Assembly: GCF_014384985.1 (NCBI RefSeq)
Contig: NZ_JACRSX010000014.1
Coordinates: 23,029-87,028 of the forward strand
Source: Jutongia huaianensis
Lineage (GTDB): Bacteria > Bacillota > Clostridia > Lachnospirales > Lachnospiraceae
Direction: 5' to 3'
Length of the DNA: 64,000 nt
A program made the position numbers and the translations under genes. Below, piece by piece: positions 17,559 through 25,992 of this stretch (positions are counted from its first letter, which is position 1; each line of letters starts with the position of its first letter). The notes beneath the pieces are model-generated. The model was not told the DNA's origin. It ran no database searches and saw only the letters and a list, made by a program, of their open reading frames with translations.

Positions 17559-19247
17559 ATGGGAGAAAACATACTCAGCGATGATATGCATATGTATGGC
17601 ACGGTCTTTTCTGTACTTGGAAAATGTACCGATGATTATCTGTTTGTTCTTGATATCAAAAATGATAAATATGTAATTTCTGATAGTGCGGCAGATGTAT
17701 TTCCTTTTGAAAAAACGGAACTTTCAGATGCATTTACAGCACTGAAAAGTATAGTATATCCCCAGGATTATCCATTGCTGGTGGCAAATCTGAATCAGAT
17801 CATTACCGGACAGTCCAAAGAGCATGATATGGAATACCGATGGGTTGGACGGGATGGGAAGCCGGTCTGGATTTCATGCCGCGGACAGGTTGTGGAGGAT
17901 TCTGACGGAAAGCCTGCATTTTTGGTCGGAAGAATTTCTGACATTGGGAAAAAGAGCAAGATTGATGGAGTGACCGGATTATACAGAGAGCAGATCCTTC
18001 AGAAATATATGCGGAGACTTCTGGATGAGGATTGCTTTGAAGGATATTTACTGCAGCTTGGCATTGACAATTTTAAAGAGATCAATGAAAAGTACGGCAA
18101 TGAGTTTGGAAATGAAATCTTATTAAATCTGGCAGAATGTCTTCGGAGTATCGTGCAGGATAAGGGAAGAGTGTTCCGGATGGGCGGAGATGAGATGATG
18201 CTTCTTGTTAAAGGAAACTTCAATGAAAAGAAGGAAGATCCGGCAAAGGAGTTATATAGACAGATTCGGGGAAAAATCGATCATTTGATTTCGCAAAGCG
18301 GTCATGTAACGTACTATACGGTATCTGCGGGATGTGTTTATTTTCATAAAGGGGAGCAGGATATTGGAAAGATCATAGAAAGTGCTGGCTTTGCCCTGCA
18401 TCAGGCAAAGATCGGTGGGAAAAATAACTGTATCAGGTATTCTCATGCGGTATATGAAGAATATGTACATACCCTGGATGTGCAGGAGGAGCTTCGGAAA
18501 GACATTGAGAATGATTTTCATGGTTTTGAGTTATACTACCAGCCGGTAGTAAATATTGGCCAAAAGAAGATTCTTGGGGCAGAGGCATTGATCCGCTGGC
18601 ACAGCTCCAAATTTGGCTTTATGTCTCCGGGACAGTTTATTCCGATGCTGGAGGAAACCGGTTTGATCATTCCGCTGGGAAGATGGATCACCAAAACAGC
18701 CATAGAGCAGTGTGTAAAGTGGCAGAAGGTGGTGCCGGGATTCCGGATGAATGTGAATCTGTCCTTTGTGCAGATTAAGAAGAGCAATGCACTGCAGGAT
18801 ATTCTGTTTCTGATCCATACACTGAATGTAGATAAAAATGTTTTGATGATCGAGGTGACAGAGAGCGGGGAGATTGAGAGCAGCGTGGCGGCCAAAGTGC
18901 TTCGTTCCTTTAAGGACGAGTCTATTCCGCTGGCAATTGATGATTTCGGTACAGGGTATTCCAATTTGCGGTATGTCAAGGATATGACCTTTGATCTGGT
19001 GAAGATTGATCAGTCCTTTATCCGGAATATTATCAATAGCAAGTATGATTATCTGGTGGTAAAGCAGTTTACAGAACTGGCACATTCCTTAAATCTGACG
19101 GTTTGTTATGAGGGTGTAGAGGACGAGGAGGTTTTTCGCTGTGTGCTGGATCTGAAGCCGGATTATATTCAGGGATATTATTTTTCAAAACCGGTACCGG
19201 CAGCAGAGTTTGAGGAAAAATGTCTGAATCAACAGGTGGAGTTTTGA
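17559..19247 (+). CDS. PAS-GGDEF-EAL c-di-GMP protein, probably a phosphodiesterase
   Basis: A 562-residue cytoplasmic protein; ATG 17559 is chosen because GGAAAGG lies 11 bases before it. A PAS fold (about residues 15-135) is followed by a GGDEF domain and an EAL domain. The GGDEF signature reads MGGDEM, but the metal-binding first aspartate of the usual D-x-D-x-F-K is glycine (LGIDNFKEIN) and the usual G-D after it is G-N, so cyclase activity is doubtful. The EAL domain keeps EALIRW, a DDFGTGYSNL loop, KIDQSF and QGYYFSKP, so c-di-GMP hydrolysis is likely, perhaps regulated by GTP at the GGDEF site. It lies directly behind the cyclase gene, possibly as an opposing pair. Confidence 0.87.
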   Translation: MGENILSDDMHMYGTVFSVLGKCTDDYLFVLDIKNDKYVISDSAADVFPFEKTELSDAFTALKSIVYPQDYPLLVANLNQIITGQSKEHDMEYRWVGRDGKPVWISCRGQVVEDSDGKPAFLVGRISDIGKKSKIDGVTGLYREQILQKYMRRLLDEDCFEGYLLQLGIDNFKEINEKYGNEFGNEILLNLAECLRSIVQDKGRVFRMGGDEMMLLVKGNFNEKKEDPAKELYRQIRGKIDHLISQSGHVTYYTVSAGCVYFHKGEQDIGKIIESAGFALHQAKIGGKNNCIRYSHAVYEEYVHTLDVQEELRKDIENDFHGFELYYQPVVNIGQKKILGAEALIRWHSSKFGFMSPGQFIPMLEETGLIIPLGRWITKTAIEQCVKWQKVVPGFRMNVNLSFVQIKKSNALQDILFLIHTLNVDKNVLMIEVTESGEIESSVAAKVLRSFKDESIPLAIDDFGTGYSNLRYVKDMTFDLVKIDQSFIRNIINSKYDYLVVKQFTELAHSLNLTVCYEGVEDEEVFRCVLDLKPDYIQGYYFSKPVPAAEFEEKCLNQQVEF

Positions 19248-19333
19248 GTATTGTGTCAAATTGGCAGATCAGCCTGGAACAGATAAAAGACCAGATACAG
19301 AATAAAAGCGTAAAGCGCAGAAAGAGGAAAAAT

Positions 19334-21238
19334 ATGGCTTGGTATGATAGTGCAGTATTTTATCACATATATCCGTTGGGATTATGTGGATGCAGTAAGG
19401 AAAATACAGGAATAGCAGAGGCGCATTTTGATCAGTTGAAGCAGTGGGCAAAGCATGCCTGTGATATGGGATTTACGGCGATTTATATTGGACCGTTATT
19501 TGAGTCTGTGGGACATGGTTATGAGACAACAGATTATAAAAAAGTAGATATCCGTCTTGGAACCAATGAAGATTTCCGTGATTTTGTGGATTACTGTCAC
19601 GGGATGGGTGTGAAGGTAGTTGTAGACGGAGTATTTAATCATGTGGGACGTCGTTTTTTTGCATTTGAGGATTTGCAGAAAAACAGAGAAGGCTCGCCAT
19701 ACCGTGACTGGTTCTGCAACGTGAATTTTGGTGCCAACAATGAATATAATGATGGATTTTCCTATGAAAACTGGGGAGGATATAATCTGTTAGTAAAATT
19801 AAATCAAAGAAATCCGGAGGTGATGCAGTATCTTTTTGATGTGATCCGTTTCTGGATCGATACCTTTGATATTGATGGAATCCGTCTGGATGCAGCAGAT
19901 GTACTTGATTTTGATTTTATGAAACGGATGCGCTATGAGACCTCCCGGATGAAAGAGGATTTCTGGCTTATGGGTGAGGTGATCCATGGAGATTACAGCA
20001 GATGGGTCAACGATGAGACACTTCATTGTGTAACCAATTATGAGCTTCATAAGGGACTTTATTCCGGGCACAATGACCACAATTATTTTGAAATCGCCCA
20101 TACGATCCGCCGCTTAAATGATATCTGCAGGGGAAGACGTCTGTACACCTTTGCGGACAATCATGATGTGGAAAGGATTTATACCAAACTGAATCAGAAG
20201 GAGCACTTAAAGCTTGTTACTCTGCTTGTATATACCTTATATGGCATTCCATCGGTTTATTATGGATCGGAGTTTGGAATTGAAGGGAATAAGGAACAGG
20301 GCTCTGACTGGAATCTTCGTCCATATCTGGATCTGTCCGATTTTGCGGACGCAGAAAAGACGAATCCGGTGACGGCACTTTGTGCCAGACTTGGTGCCCT
20401 GAAAAAGGAATATCCGGAGCTTACCTATGGAGAATATAAAGAACTTCATCTGACAAATCGCCAGTTTGCTTATGGCAGAGTTTTGGACGGAAATTGCATA
20501 GTGACAGCGTTAAACTGTGATGATGCGCCGGCGGACCTGGAGTTTGGTGTACCGGCAGATGGCAATGTAACGGATCTGCTGGGATGCAGTGAAAATGTCC
20601 GTTATGAAAATGGAAGAATAAGTGTAACACTTCCTGCAAATACTGGAACTGTACTATATATTGGACAGAAGAAGGTGGAGGAGCCTGAGGATACAGCCTG
20701 GAAGGAGCAGACCATGGAAGCTGAGCCGGATACTCCGGATATGCAGGCTGCCGGAATTTCAGAACAAGAGCTTTCACAGACTGCGGAAGAAGCAGAGAAG
20801 CCGGAAGCTGCGGAGCAGACGGTTTCGAGTGAGTCCGTAAAATCGGACAGTATAAAGCCGCGGATATCAGGTATTGTTTTAATGACCGAGGATATGGGCA
20901 GAATGATTGAATTTTACCGGAATGCGCTGGAATTTAATCTGGAGATGCAGGGCAGCAGAGCATATTTTGAAAAGGACGGCATCATTTTGACTATGGCAGG
21001 GCGCAGGGATTATGAACGGCTGACATGCCGTGGATATGGATACGGTGGAGGTGTTACCAATCATTTTCATCTTCGGATTACGGTGAATGATGTGGATACT
21101 ATGCTCCAGAAATGTCTCGGATGTGGGGCGCAGCAGGTGACAGCTCCGGGAAATAATGAATGGGGTGAGTATACATCCTGTGTGGCTGATCCCGATGGTA
21201 ATATTATTGAGTTGGTAAAGGAGAACGACCGTGGCTAG
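19334..21238 (+). CDS. GH13 alpha-amylase-family glycosidase fused to a VOC/glyoxalase domain
   Basis: A 634-residue protein. ATG 19334 follows GAAAGAGG; the longer frame from 19220 would overlap the EAL gene. There is no signal peptide. The GH13 barrel keeps the catalytic set: nucleophile Asp186 (IRLDAAD), acid/base Glu215 (GEVIHGD) and Asp278 (ADNHDVE), with region I GVFNHVG. An all-beta domain follows, then an acidic Glu/Ala/Ser linker (about 445-505). Residues about 507-634 form a vicinal-oxygen-chelate domain (ISGIVLMTEDMGRMIEFYRN, NHFHLRITVNDVDTML, VADPDGNIIELV). It probably acts on intracellular maltodextrins. The role of the VOC part is unknown. Confidence 0.85.
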   Translation: MAWYDSAVFYHIYPLGLCGCSKENTGIAEAHFDQLKQWAKHACDMGFTAIYIGPLFESVGHGYETTDYKKVDIRLGTNEDFRDFVDYCHGMGVKVVVDGVFNHVGRRFFAFEDLQKNREGSPYRDWFCNVNFGANNEYNDGFSYENWGGYNLLVKLNQRNPEVMQYLFDVIRFWIDTFDIDGIRLDAADVLDFDFMKRMRYETSRMKEDFWLMGEVIHGDYSRWVNDETLHCVTNYELHKGLYSGHNDHNYFEIAHTIRRLNDICRGRRLYTFADNHDVERIYTKLNQKEHLKLVTLLVYTLYGIPSVYYGSEFGIEGNKEQGSDWNLRPYLDLSDFADAEKTNPVTALCARLGALKKEYPELTYGEYKELHLTNRQFAYGRVLDGNCIVTALNCDDAPADLEFGVPADGNVTDLLGCSENVRYENGRISVTLPANTGTVLYIGQKKVEEPEDTAWKEQTMEAEPDTPDMQAAGISEQELSQTAEEAEKPEAAEQTVSSESVKSDSIKPRISGIVLMTEDMGRMIEFYRNALEFNLEMQGSRAYFEKDGIILTMAGRRDYERLTCRGYGYGGGVTNHFHLRITVNDVDTMLQKCLGCGAQQVTAPGNNEWGEYTSCVADPDGNIIELVKENDRG

Positions 21239-21719
21239 AAGAGATAAAGTAAATTATTATCTGGATCTTGCAGATGTGGTGTCAAAGCGGGGAACCTGCC
21301 TGCGGAGACATTATGGTGCTGTTATCGTGAAAAATGATGAGGTGATCTCTACCGGATATGTAGGAGCCCCGAGAGGACGGAAAAACTGCAGTGATCTGGG
21401 GCGATGCATCCGGCAGGAAATGGAAATACCGCGGGGAGAGAGGTATGAGCTCTGTCGTAGTGTTCATGCTGAGGCTAATGCCATTATCAGTGCAGAACGG
21501 GAAAAGATGATCGGAAGTACCCTTTACCTGTCCGGCAGGGAAGTGGCAACAGGGCAGTATGTGAAGAATTCCAACAGCTGTTCCATGTGTAAAAAGATGA
21601 TCATCAATGCAGGCATCGAAAAAGTTGTGATCCGCGATACAGAGGAGGATTACCGGGAGATTCTGGTGCAGGAGTGGATCGATCATGATGATTCTCTGGA
21701 GGGAGTCCGGGGATATTAG
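21231..21719 (+). CDS. Deoxycytidylate deaminase (ComEB-like)
   Basis: A 162-residue zinc-dependent deaminase that converts dCMP to dUMP for thymidylate synthesis. GTG 21231 overlaps the end of the previous gene by 8 bases and has AAAGGAG upstream. Motifs are RRHYGAVIVKND, the zinc/catalytic H-A-E-A-N box and the second zinc pair in CSMCKKMI. Extra cysteines in NCSDLGRC match the dCMP deaminase/ComEB branch. Overlap suggests translational coupling to the GH13-VOC gene. Confidence 0.92.
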   Translation: MARRDKVNYYLDLADVVSKRGTCLRRHYGAVIVKNDEVISTGYVGAPRGRKNCSDLGRCIRQEMEIPRGERYELCRSVHAEANAIISAEREKMIGSTLYLSGREVATGQYVKNSNSCSMCKKMIINAGIEKVVIRDTEEDYREILVQEWIDHDDSLEGVRGY

Positions 21720-21734
21720 AAAAAATCGTAAGCC

Positions 21735-21776
21735 AAAAATCGCATCTTTGTTTCATGTATCAAAGATGCGATTTTT
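21735..21776. terminator. Bidirectional terminator between convergent genes
   Basis: A perfect 16-base-pair stem (21735-21750 with 21761-21776) with A-run and T-run flanks. It can end the deaminase operon on the plus strand and the alpha-galactosidase operon on the minus strand. Confidence 0.9.
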
Positions 21777-21796
21777 GATCTGTAGTAATTTTTATT

Positions 21797-23059
21797 TTAG
21801 TTTAAATAAAATACAGCAGCCCCATGTTTTTTCAGGGATACATTGATGGTTTCTGCAATTTCTGATGTCTGTCCGCTCCAAAGTTCGGTGGAGTGTACCG
21901 GATGGTAGATTTCCAGATCCTGCAATGGGATACGGACGGAGCTGTCCTGTTCGCCGGTGTTAAAAATAACGGCATACTGGCCGCCCTCGCTGCTGACAGC
22001 TGTCCAAAGGATATGCTCGGTGCCATCTATGTCCTTCTGCCATACCGGATGGGAATGGCGGGCATTGCGGTGCATTTTCAGAATATCTTCATTTGTGATC
22101 AATCCCATCGTGAAATCGTCAAATTTCGTCATTTCCCCACCGATGATCAGAGGAGAACGGAAAATACTCCACAGAGACATCATGGTAATCTGCTCGTCCT
22201 GTGTGAATTCGGTACTGAGGGAAGGATCATAATCCTGCTTGATCGGTCCGATCGGCAACATGTCTGCATCCGGCCAGCATCCGTTACCGGCATGGATACA
22301 CCATTCTCTGGCACGGTCAAACATCTCATAAAGCTGTGGCCAGGAGTCCCAGAAATCATCAGTGATACGCCACATATTGGATGTCTGTTTGTAAAGCTCT
22401 GCTTTTTCTAACAGGGCCGGACCCGGAGAAAGACTCAGGATCATATCCCGCCCACAGTCCTGCAGGGACCGGGACAGAAGGATCAGCTCGGTTTCCTCAT
22501 GAGGAAGCTCTCTGGCGATATCATCACATTTGATAAAATCAACGCCCCAGGAAGCATAAAGTGTAAAAAGACTGTCATAGTATGCTTTGGCTCCCTCTGC
22601 CTCAGGATTTACACCATACATATCGGTGTTCCAGTGACAGATACTGTCGGTTTTGGCAATCTGGCGGGCTGTTTGTGTGCTTCCAAGGATCGGGGTATTC
22701 TGATGGACAGCCTGACGGGGAATGCCTCTCATAATATGGATGCCAAATTTCAGCCCAAGAGAGTGGACATATTCTGCCAGCGGCGCAAAGCCTTTTCCAT
22801 CTGCTGAGGAAGGAAAACGGTTGACTGCCGGGATCAGACGGGAGTATTCATCCATACAAAGTTCTGTAAATGGGTGATACTCATGATTTTCGGCTGTCGG
22901 TTCCGCCCACTGAATATCTACGGTGATGTATTCCCAGCCGTATTGTTTCAGATGCTCTGCCATAAAAGCTGCATTCTGGCGGACAATATCCTCTGTGACA
23001 GCGGCACCATAGCAGTCCCAGCTGTTCCACCCCATCGGTGCGGTTTGTGTTTTATACAT
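21797..23059 (-). CDS. GH27-type alpha-galactosidase
   Basis: A 420-residue intracellular glycosidase without a signal peptide. ATG 23059 is preferred because GGAGGAA lies four bases before it; the upstream in-frame start at 23089 would overlap yqeY. The N-terminus carries the family mark APMGWNSWDCYG. The barrel shows the predicted nucleophile aspartate in DFIKCDD and the acid/base aspartate in WRITDDFWDSW, then SPLIIGG and a C-terminal beta-sandwich. It would release terminal alpha-galactose from raffinose-type sugars or galactomannan. Some GH27 members act on other alpha-linked sugars. Confidence 0.85.
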   Translation of the reverse strand: MYKTQTAPMGWNSWDCYGAAVTEDIVRQNAAFMAEHLKQYGWEYITVDIQWAEPTAENHEYHPFTELCMDEYSRLIPAVNRFPSSADGKGFAPLAEYVHSLGLKFGIHIMRGIPRQAVHQNTPILGSTQTARQIAKTDSICHWNTDMYGVNPEAEGAKAYYDSLFTLYASWGVDFIKCDDIARELPHEETELILLSRSLQDCGRDMILSLSPGPALLEKAELYKQTSNMWRITDDFWDSWPQLYEMFDRAREWCIHAGNGCWPDADMLPIGPIKQDYDPSLSTEFTQDEQITMMSLWSIFRSPLIIGGEMTKFDDFTMGLITNEDILKMHRNARHSHPVWQKDIDGTEHILWTAVSSEGGQYAVIFNTGEQDSSVRIPLQDLEIYHPVHSTELWSGQTSEIAETINVSLKKHGAAVFYLN

Positions 23060-23079
23060 AAATTCCTCCATTAATATTT

Positions 23080-23517
23080 CTATTGACAAAGGCTTGATAC
23101 GACCTGATTGATGATCTTGCCATCTGCCTTGCCTTTAAGTTCACCCATAACAGCCTTCATGATCTGTCCTTTATTTTTGGTTGCGATCACATCGGCAAAT
23201 TTCTCATTGATAATGCTGCGGATCTCTTCCTCCGATAACTGCTTTGGTGCATATTCCTCCATAACAGAAAGAGTGAAAGTATATTCATCCTTCAGATCGG
23301 TACGGTCAGCGGGACATGTATCAATCTGTTCCTTGACGCTTTTAATCTCTTTTAAGATTGCGCGGTCTACCAGTTCCTCCGGAATATCCTCACGGCATCC
23401 CTCATCGATTGCCAGCTTCTTTGTGGCGGATACCAGTACAGAGATTGCTTCCTTACGTTCCTTTTCTCTTGCTTTCATAGCGGCGATCATCGCCTTTTGT
23501 AATGTTTCAAACTGCAT
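23080..23517 (-). CDS. yqeY: GatB/YqeY domain protein YqeY
   Basis: A 145-residue helical protein of the YqeY family, related to the C-terminal tRNA-binding domain of GatB. Signatures include M-K-A-R-E-K-E-R-K near the N-terminus, YAPKQLSEEEI and GQIMKAVMGELKGKADG near the end. The precise role is unsettled; a link to tRNA-dependent amidation is proposed for the family. It is upstream of the alpha-galactosidase on the same strand with a 20-base gap, so the two are probably co-transcribed. AAGGAGG precedes the ATG. Confidence 0.9.
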   Translation of the reverse strand: MQFETLQKAMIAAMKAREKERKEAISVLVSATKKLAIDEGCREDIPEELVDRAILKEIKSVKEQIDTCPADRTDLKDEYTFTLSVMEEYAPKQLSEEEIRSIINEKFADVIATKNKGQIMKAVMGELKGKADGKIINQVVSSLCQ

Positions 23518-23551
23518 AATAAAAACCTCCTTAATTAAGACTCTACTTAAG

Positions 23552-23560
23552 AGTATACCA
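23552..23560 (-). promoter_or_regulatory. Extended -10 promoter for yqeY
   Basis: Read on the minus strand the sequence is TGG followed by TATACT, an extended -10 element about 35 bases before the yqeY ATG. No clear -35 box is visible. Confidence 0.45.
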
Positions 23561-23635
23561 TAAAATCGTTATGTAGATAGAAAATTTGTATATGAAATTT
23601 GATAATTTGGATACGGATGTGTAGATTCTTAAAAG

Positions 23636-23678
23636 ATATCATGATATATAAATGAAACGAATTCACTTACGAAATGAA
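23636..23678 (+). promoter_or_regulatory. Candidate LysR-type regulator sites upstream of the oxidoreductase operon
   Basis: A perfect 12-base palindrome lies at 23636-23647. TTCA (23662-23665) and TGAA (23675-23678) form an interrupted inverted repeat centred about 62 bases before the predicted start of transcription, the usual place of a LysR recognition site. The regulator would be the LysR protein encoded at the end of the operon. The match is by position and symmetry only. Confidence 0.35.
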
Positions 23679-23697
23679 TGAAATTAAACATTTTCGC

Positions 23698-23725
23698 TTT
23701 ACAATTATCGACATCCATATATAAT
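23698..23725 (+). promoter_or_regulatory. Sigma-A promoter of the 2-oxoacid oxidoreductase operon
   Basis: TTTACA at 23698-23703 and a perfect TATAAT at 23720-23725 with a 16-base spacer, about 80 bases before the first gene. The region between this and yqeY otherwise holds only the divergent promoter and the inverted repeats. Confidence 0.7.
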
Positions 23726-23806
23726 AGTTAATGTTGCATCATTTTTTCAGTAATGAGGCAAATGTGATAAAGTTTATTATTTATGTGGAAAGGTTTGGTT
23801 ATCAAC

Positions 23807-24412
23807 ATGAAAAATGGAATTGAGATCAGATGGCATGGCCGTGGTGGTCAGGGAGCAAAGACAGCAGCACTTCTGTTAGCTGATGTTGCATTCAAGACAG
23901 GACAGAATGTACAGGGATTTCCGGAATATGGTCCGGAGCGAATGGGAGCCCCGATCACAGCATATAACCGGATCAGCTCGGATACGATTCGAGTTCATTC
24001 CAATATATATCATCCGGATTATGTAGTAGTGGTTGATGAGACATTGCTGGCGTCTGTGGACGTTACAGCAGGATTGAAAAAGACCGGTGCTATCATTATC
24101 AATACGCCGAAGTCCAAAGAAGAAGTGATGGATGAGCTGGAAGATTATGAGGGCAGAGTTTATACTGTAGATGCCAGAAAGATTTCGGTGGAGACATTGG
24201 GAAAGAACTTCCCGAACTCGCCAATGCTTGCTGCTGCCGTTGCCGTCAGCAACATTATGCCGCGAGACAAGTTTATTCACGAGATGAGAGCATCTTATGA
24301 GCATAAATTTGCCAAAAAGCCGGAGGTTATCGACGGCAACATGAAGGCTTTGGAGCGTGCTTATGATGTGGTGGAGGAAGCCATTGAGGAGTATAACCAG
24401 ATGTCTGCATAA
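23807..24412 (+). CDS. 2-oxoacid:ferredoxin oxidoreductase, gamma subunit
   Basis: A 201-residue subunit. ATG 23807 (MKNGIEIRWHGRGGQG) follows GGAAAGG at a distance of about 13 bases; ATG 23783 lacks a site. The Gly-rich start RWHGRGGQGAKTAA and GFPEYGPERMGAP are hallmarks of the gamma domain. It is the first of four genes ordered gamma, delta, alpha, beta, the archaeal-type arrangement. The complex decarboxylates a 2-oxoacid, most likely pyruvate, to acyl-CoA while reducing ferredoxin, or runs in reverse. Confidence 0.9.
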   Translation: MKNGIEIRWHGRGGQGAKTAALLLADVAFKTGQNVQGFPEYGPERMGAPITAYNRISSDTIRVHSNIYHPDYVVVVDETLLASVDVTAGLKKTGAIIINTPKSKEEVMDELEDYEGRVYTVDARKISVETLGKNFPNSPMLAAAVAVSNIMPRDKFIHEMRASYEHKFAKKPEVIDGNMKALERAYDVVEEAIEEYNQMSA

Positions 24413-24480
24413 TATGATGCCGGGCTCAAAGGCAGATAGCGATGCATGTATCAACTATAGAAATGGAAACGGAGAATACA

Positions 24481-24795
24481 ATGAGAACAGATATTACCAA
24501 GATTAATGAGAAATCTCCACATACCGAACTCACGGAAGGGTTGATGGTATTTGCCGGTGGAACATCCAGGCTGTTTCACACAGGGGAGTGGAGAACAAAT
24601 ACACCGGTTTTTCATGAGGATTTATGTAAACAATGTCTTTTATGCGCACCGGTCTGCCCGGATGGAAGTATTCCGGTAAAGGACAGTAAGCGTGGGGCAT
24701 TTGATTATGATCACTGTAAGGGCTGCGGAATCTGCGAGAGAGTATGCCCGTTTGGTGCGATCGAGATGAAGGAGGGAAATACGAATGGCAATTAA
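24481..24795 (+). CDS. 2-oxoacid:ferredoxin oxidoreductase, delta subunit (ferredoxin-type)
   Basis: A 104-residue subunit starting at ATG 24481 behind ACGGAG; an upstream frame to 24442 is possible but lacks a good site. It carries two [4Fe-4S] motifs, C-K-Q-C-L-L-C-x-x-x-C-P and C-K-G-C-G-I-C-x-x-x-C-P, joined by a short loop. The clusters pass electrons from the thiamine centre to external ferredoxin. The stop overlaps the alpha-subunit start by 11 bases, indicating coupled translation. Confidence 0.92.
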   Translation: MRTDITKINEKSPHTELTEGLMVFAGGTSRLFHTGEWRTNTPVFHEDLCKQCLLCAPVCPDGSIPVKDSKRGAFDYDHCKGCGICERVCPFGAIEMKEGNTNGN

Positions 24796-25963
24796 AGAGC
24801 GTATGTCAGGAAATGAGGCGGTTGCTTATGCGATTCGTCAGGTGAACCCGGATGTTATGCCGGCATTCCCGATCACACCATCGACAGAGATTCCACAGAT
24901 GGTATCTACATATATTGCAAACGGAGAGATGGATACAGAGTTTATCCCGGTAGAGAGCGAACATTCTTCCATGAGTGCTGCGATAGGAGCAGAGGCAGCA
25001 GGTGCGAGAAGTCTGACCGCTACATCTTCCGCAGGATTGGCATTGATGTGGGAGGAGCTTCTGCTTGCCGCATCAAACCGTATGCCGCTGGCTTTAACAC
25101 TGGTAAACCGTACTCTTTCCGGACCGATCAATATCAACTGCGATCATTCGGATGGTATGGGAGCCAGAGATACGGGATGGATCCAAATCTATGCAGAGAA
25201 CAATCAGGAAGCCTATGATAACTTTATTCAGGCATATCCGATCGCTGAGGATGCCAGAGTGCATCTGCCGATCATGGTTTGTCAGGATGGCTTTATTACC
25301 AGTCACGCGGTAGAGAATATTGAGCTTCTGGAGGATGAGCTGGTAAAAGATTTTGTTGGAGAATATGAGCCGGAGGAGTATCTTCTGAATCCGGGGAAAC
25401 CGATCGCAGTGGGACCATATTCCATTTCCAACTATGCTATGGAAGCCAAAAAGAACCAGGAGATTGCTTTGGAGAACTCTAAGGAGGTTATCCTGGAGGT
25501 GGCAGAGAAGTTTAAAAAGCTTTCCGGCAGAGGCTTTGGTCTTTTTGAGGAATACCGCACAGAGGATGCCGATTATATTATGCTTCTGATGGGGTCCGCT
25601 GCGGGAACTGCAAAACAGGCAGTGGATGAGATGAGAGAGCAGGGCAAAAAGGTGGGAGTATTAAAGCTTCGCGTGTTCCGTCCGTTCCCTGCCAAAGAGA
25701 TTGCGGAAGCGTTAAAGAACTGCAAAGCAGTAGCAATCATGGATCGTTGTGAGAGCTACAATGGCAATGGTGGACCTTTGGGAAGCGAAGTGACCGCCGG
25801 TCTGTTCCGTCATAAGGTAATGATCGAGGCAGTCAATTATATTTATGGTCTGGCAGGACGTGATTTTACTGTCAGCGATGCCGTTCATGTCTTTGAGGAG
25901 CTTGCGGATGCTGTAGAGAATGGCAAAGAGGTTGAGCAGTTCCAGTACATCCGTTTACGGTAA
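24785..25963 (+). CDS. 2-oxoacid:ferredoxin oxidoreductase, alpha subunit
   Basis: A 392-residue subunit with the usual PorA order: N-terminal pyrimidine-binding domain (MSGNEAVAYAIRQ, FPITPSTEI, VESEHSSMSAAIGA), then domain II starting near residue 260 (YIMLLMGSAAGTAKQAVDEM) and the conserved AIMDRCESYNGNGGPL segment. It forms the active site together with the beta subunit. The residues visible favour pyruvate over branched-chain oxoacids by general resemblance only; substrate is not proven. RBS GGAGG overlaps the end of the delta gene. Confidence 0.92.
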   Translation: MAIKERMSGNEAVAYAIRQVNPDVMPAFPITPSTEIPQMVSTYIANGEMDTEFIPVESEHSSMSAAIGAEAAGARSLTATSSAGLALMWEELLLAASNRMPLALTLVNRTLSGPININCDHSDGMGARDTGWIQIYAENNQEAYDNFIQAYPIAEDARVHLPIMVCQDGFITSHAVENIELLEDELVKDFVGEYEPEEYLLNPGKPIAVGPYSISNYAMEAKKNQEIALENSKEVILEVAEKFKKLSGRGFGLFEEYRTEDADYIMLLMGSAAGTAKQAVDEMREQGKKVGVLKLRVFRPFPAKEIAEALKNCKAVAIMDRCESYNGNGGPLGSEVTAGLFRHKVMIEAVNYIYGLAGRDFTVSDAVHVFEELADAVENGKEVEQFQYIRLR

Positions 25964-25992
25964 GAAGAGCCATCAGATTAAGGAGAGAAAAT

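Noticed and set aside
19220..19333. N-terminal extension of the GH13-VOC protein
   Set aside because: It overlaps the EAL gene and is not like any GH13 start; ATG 19334 has a good ribosome site.
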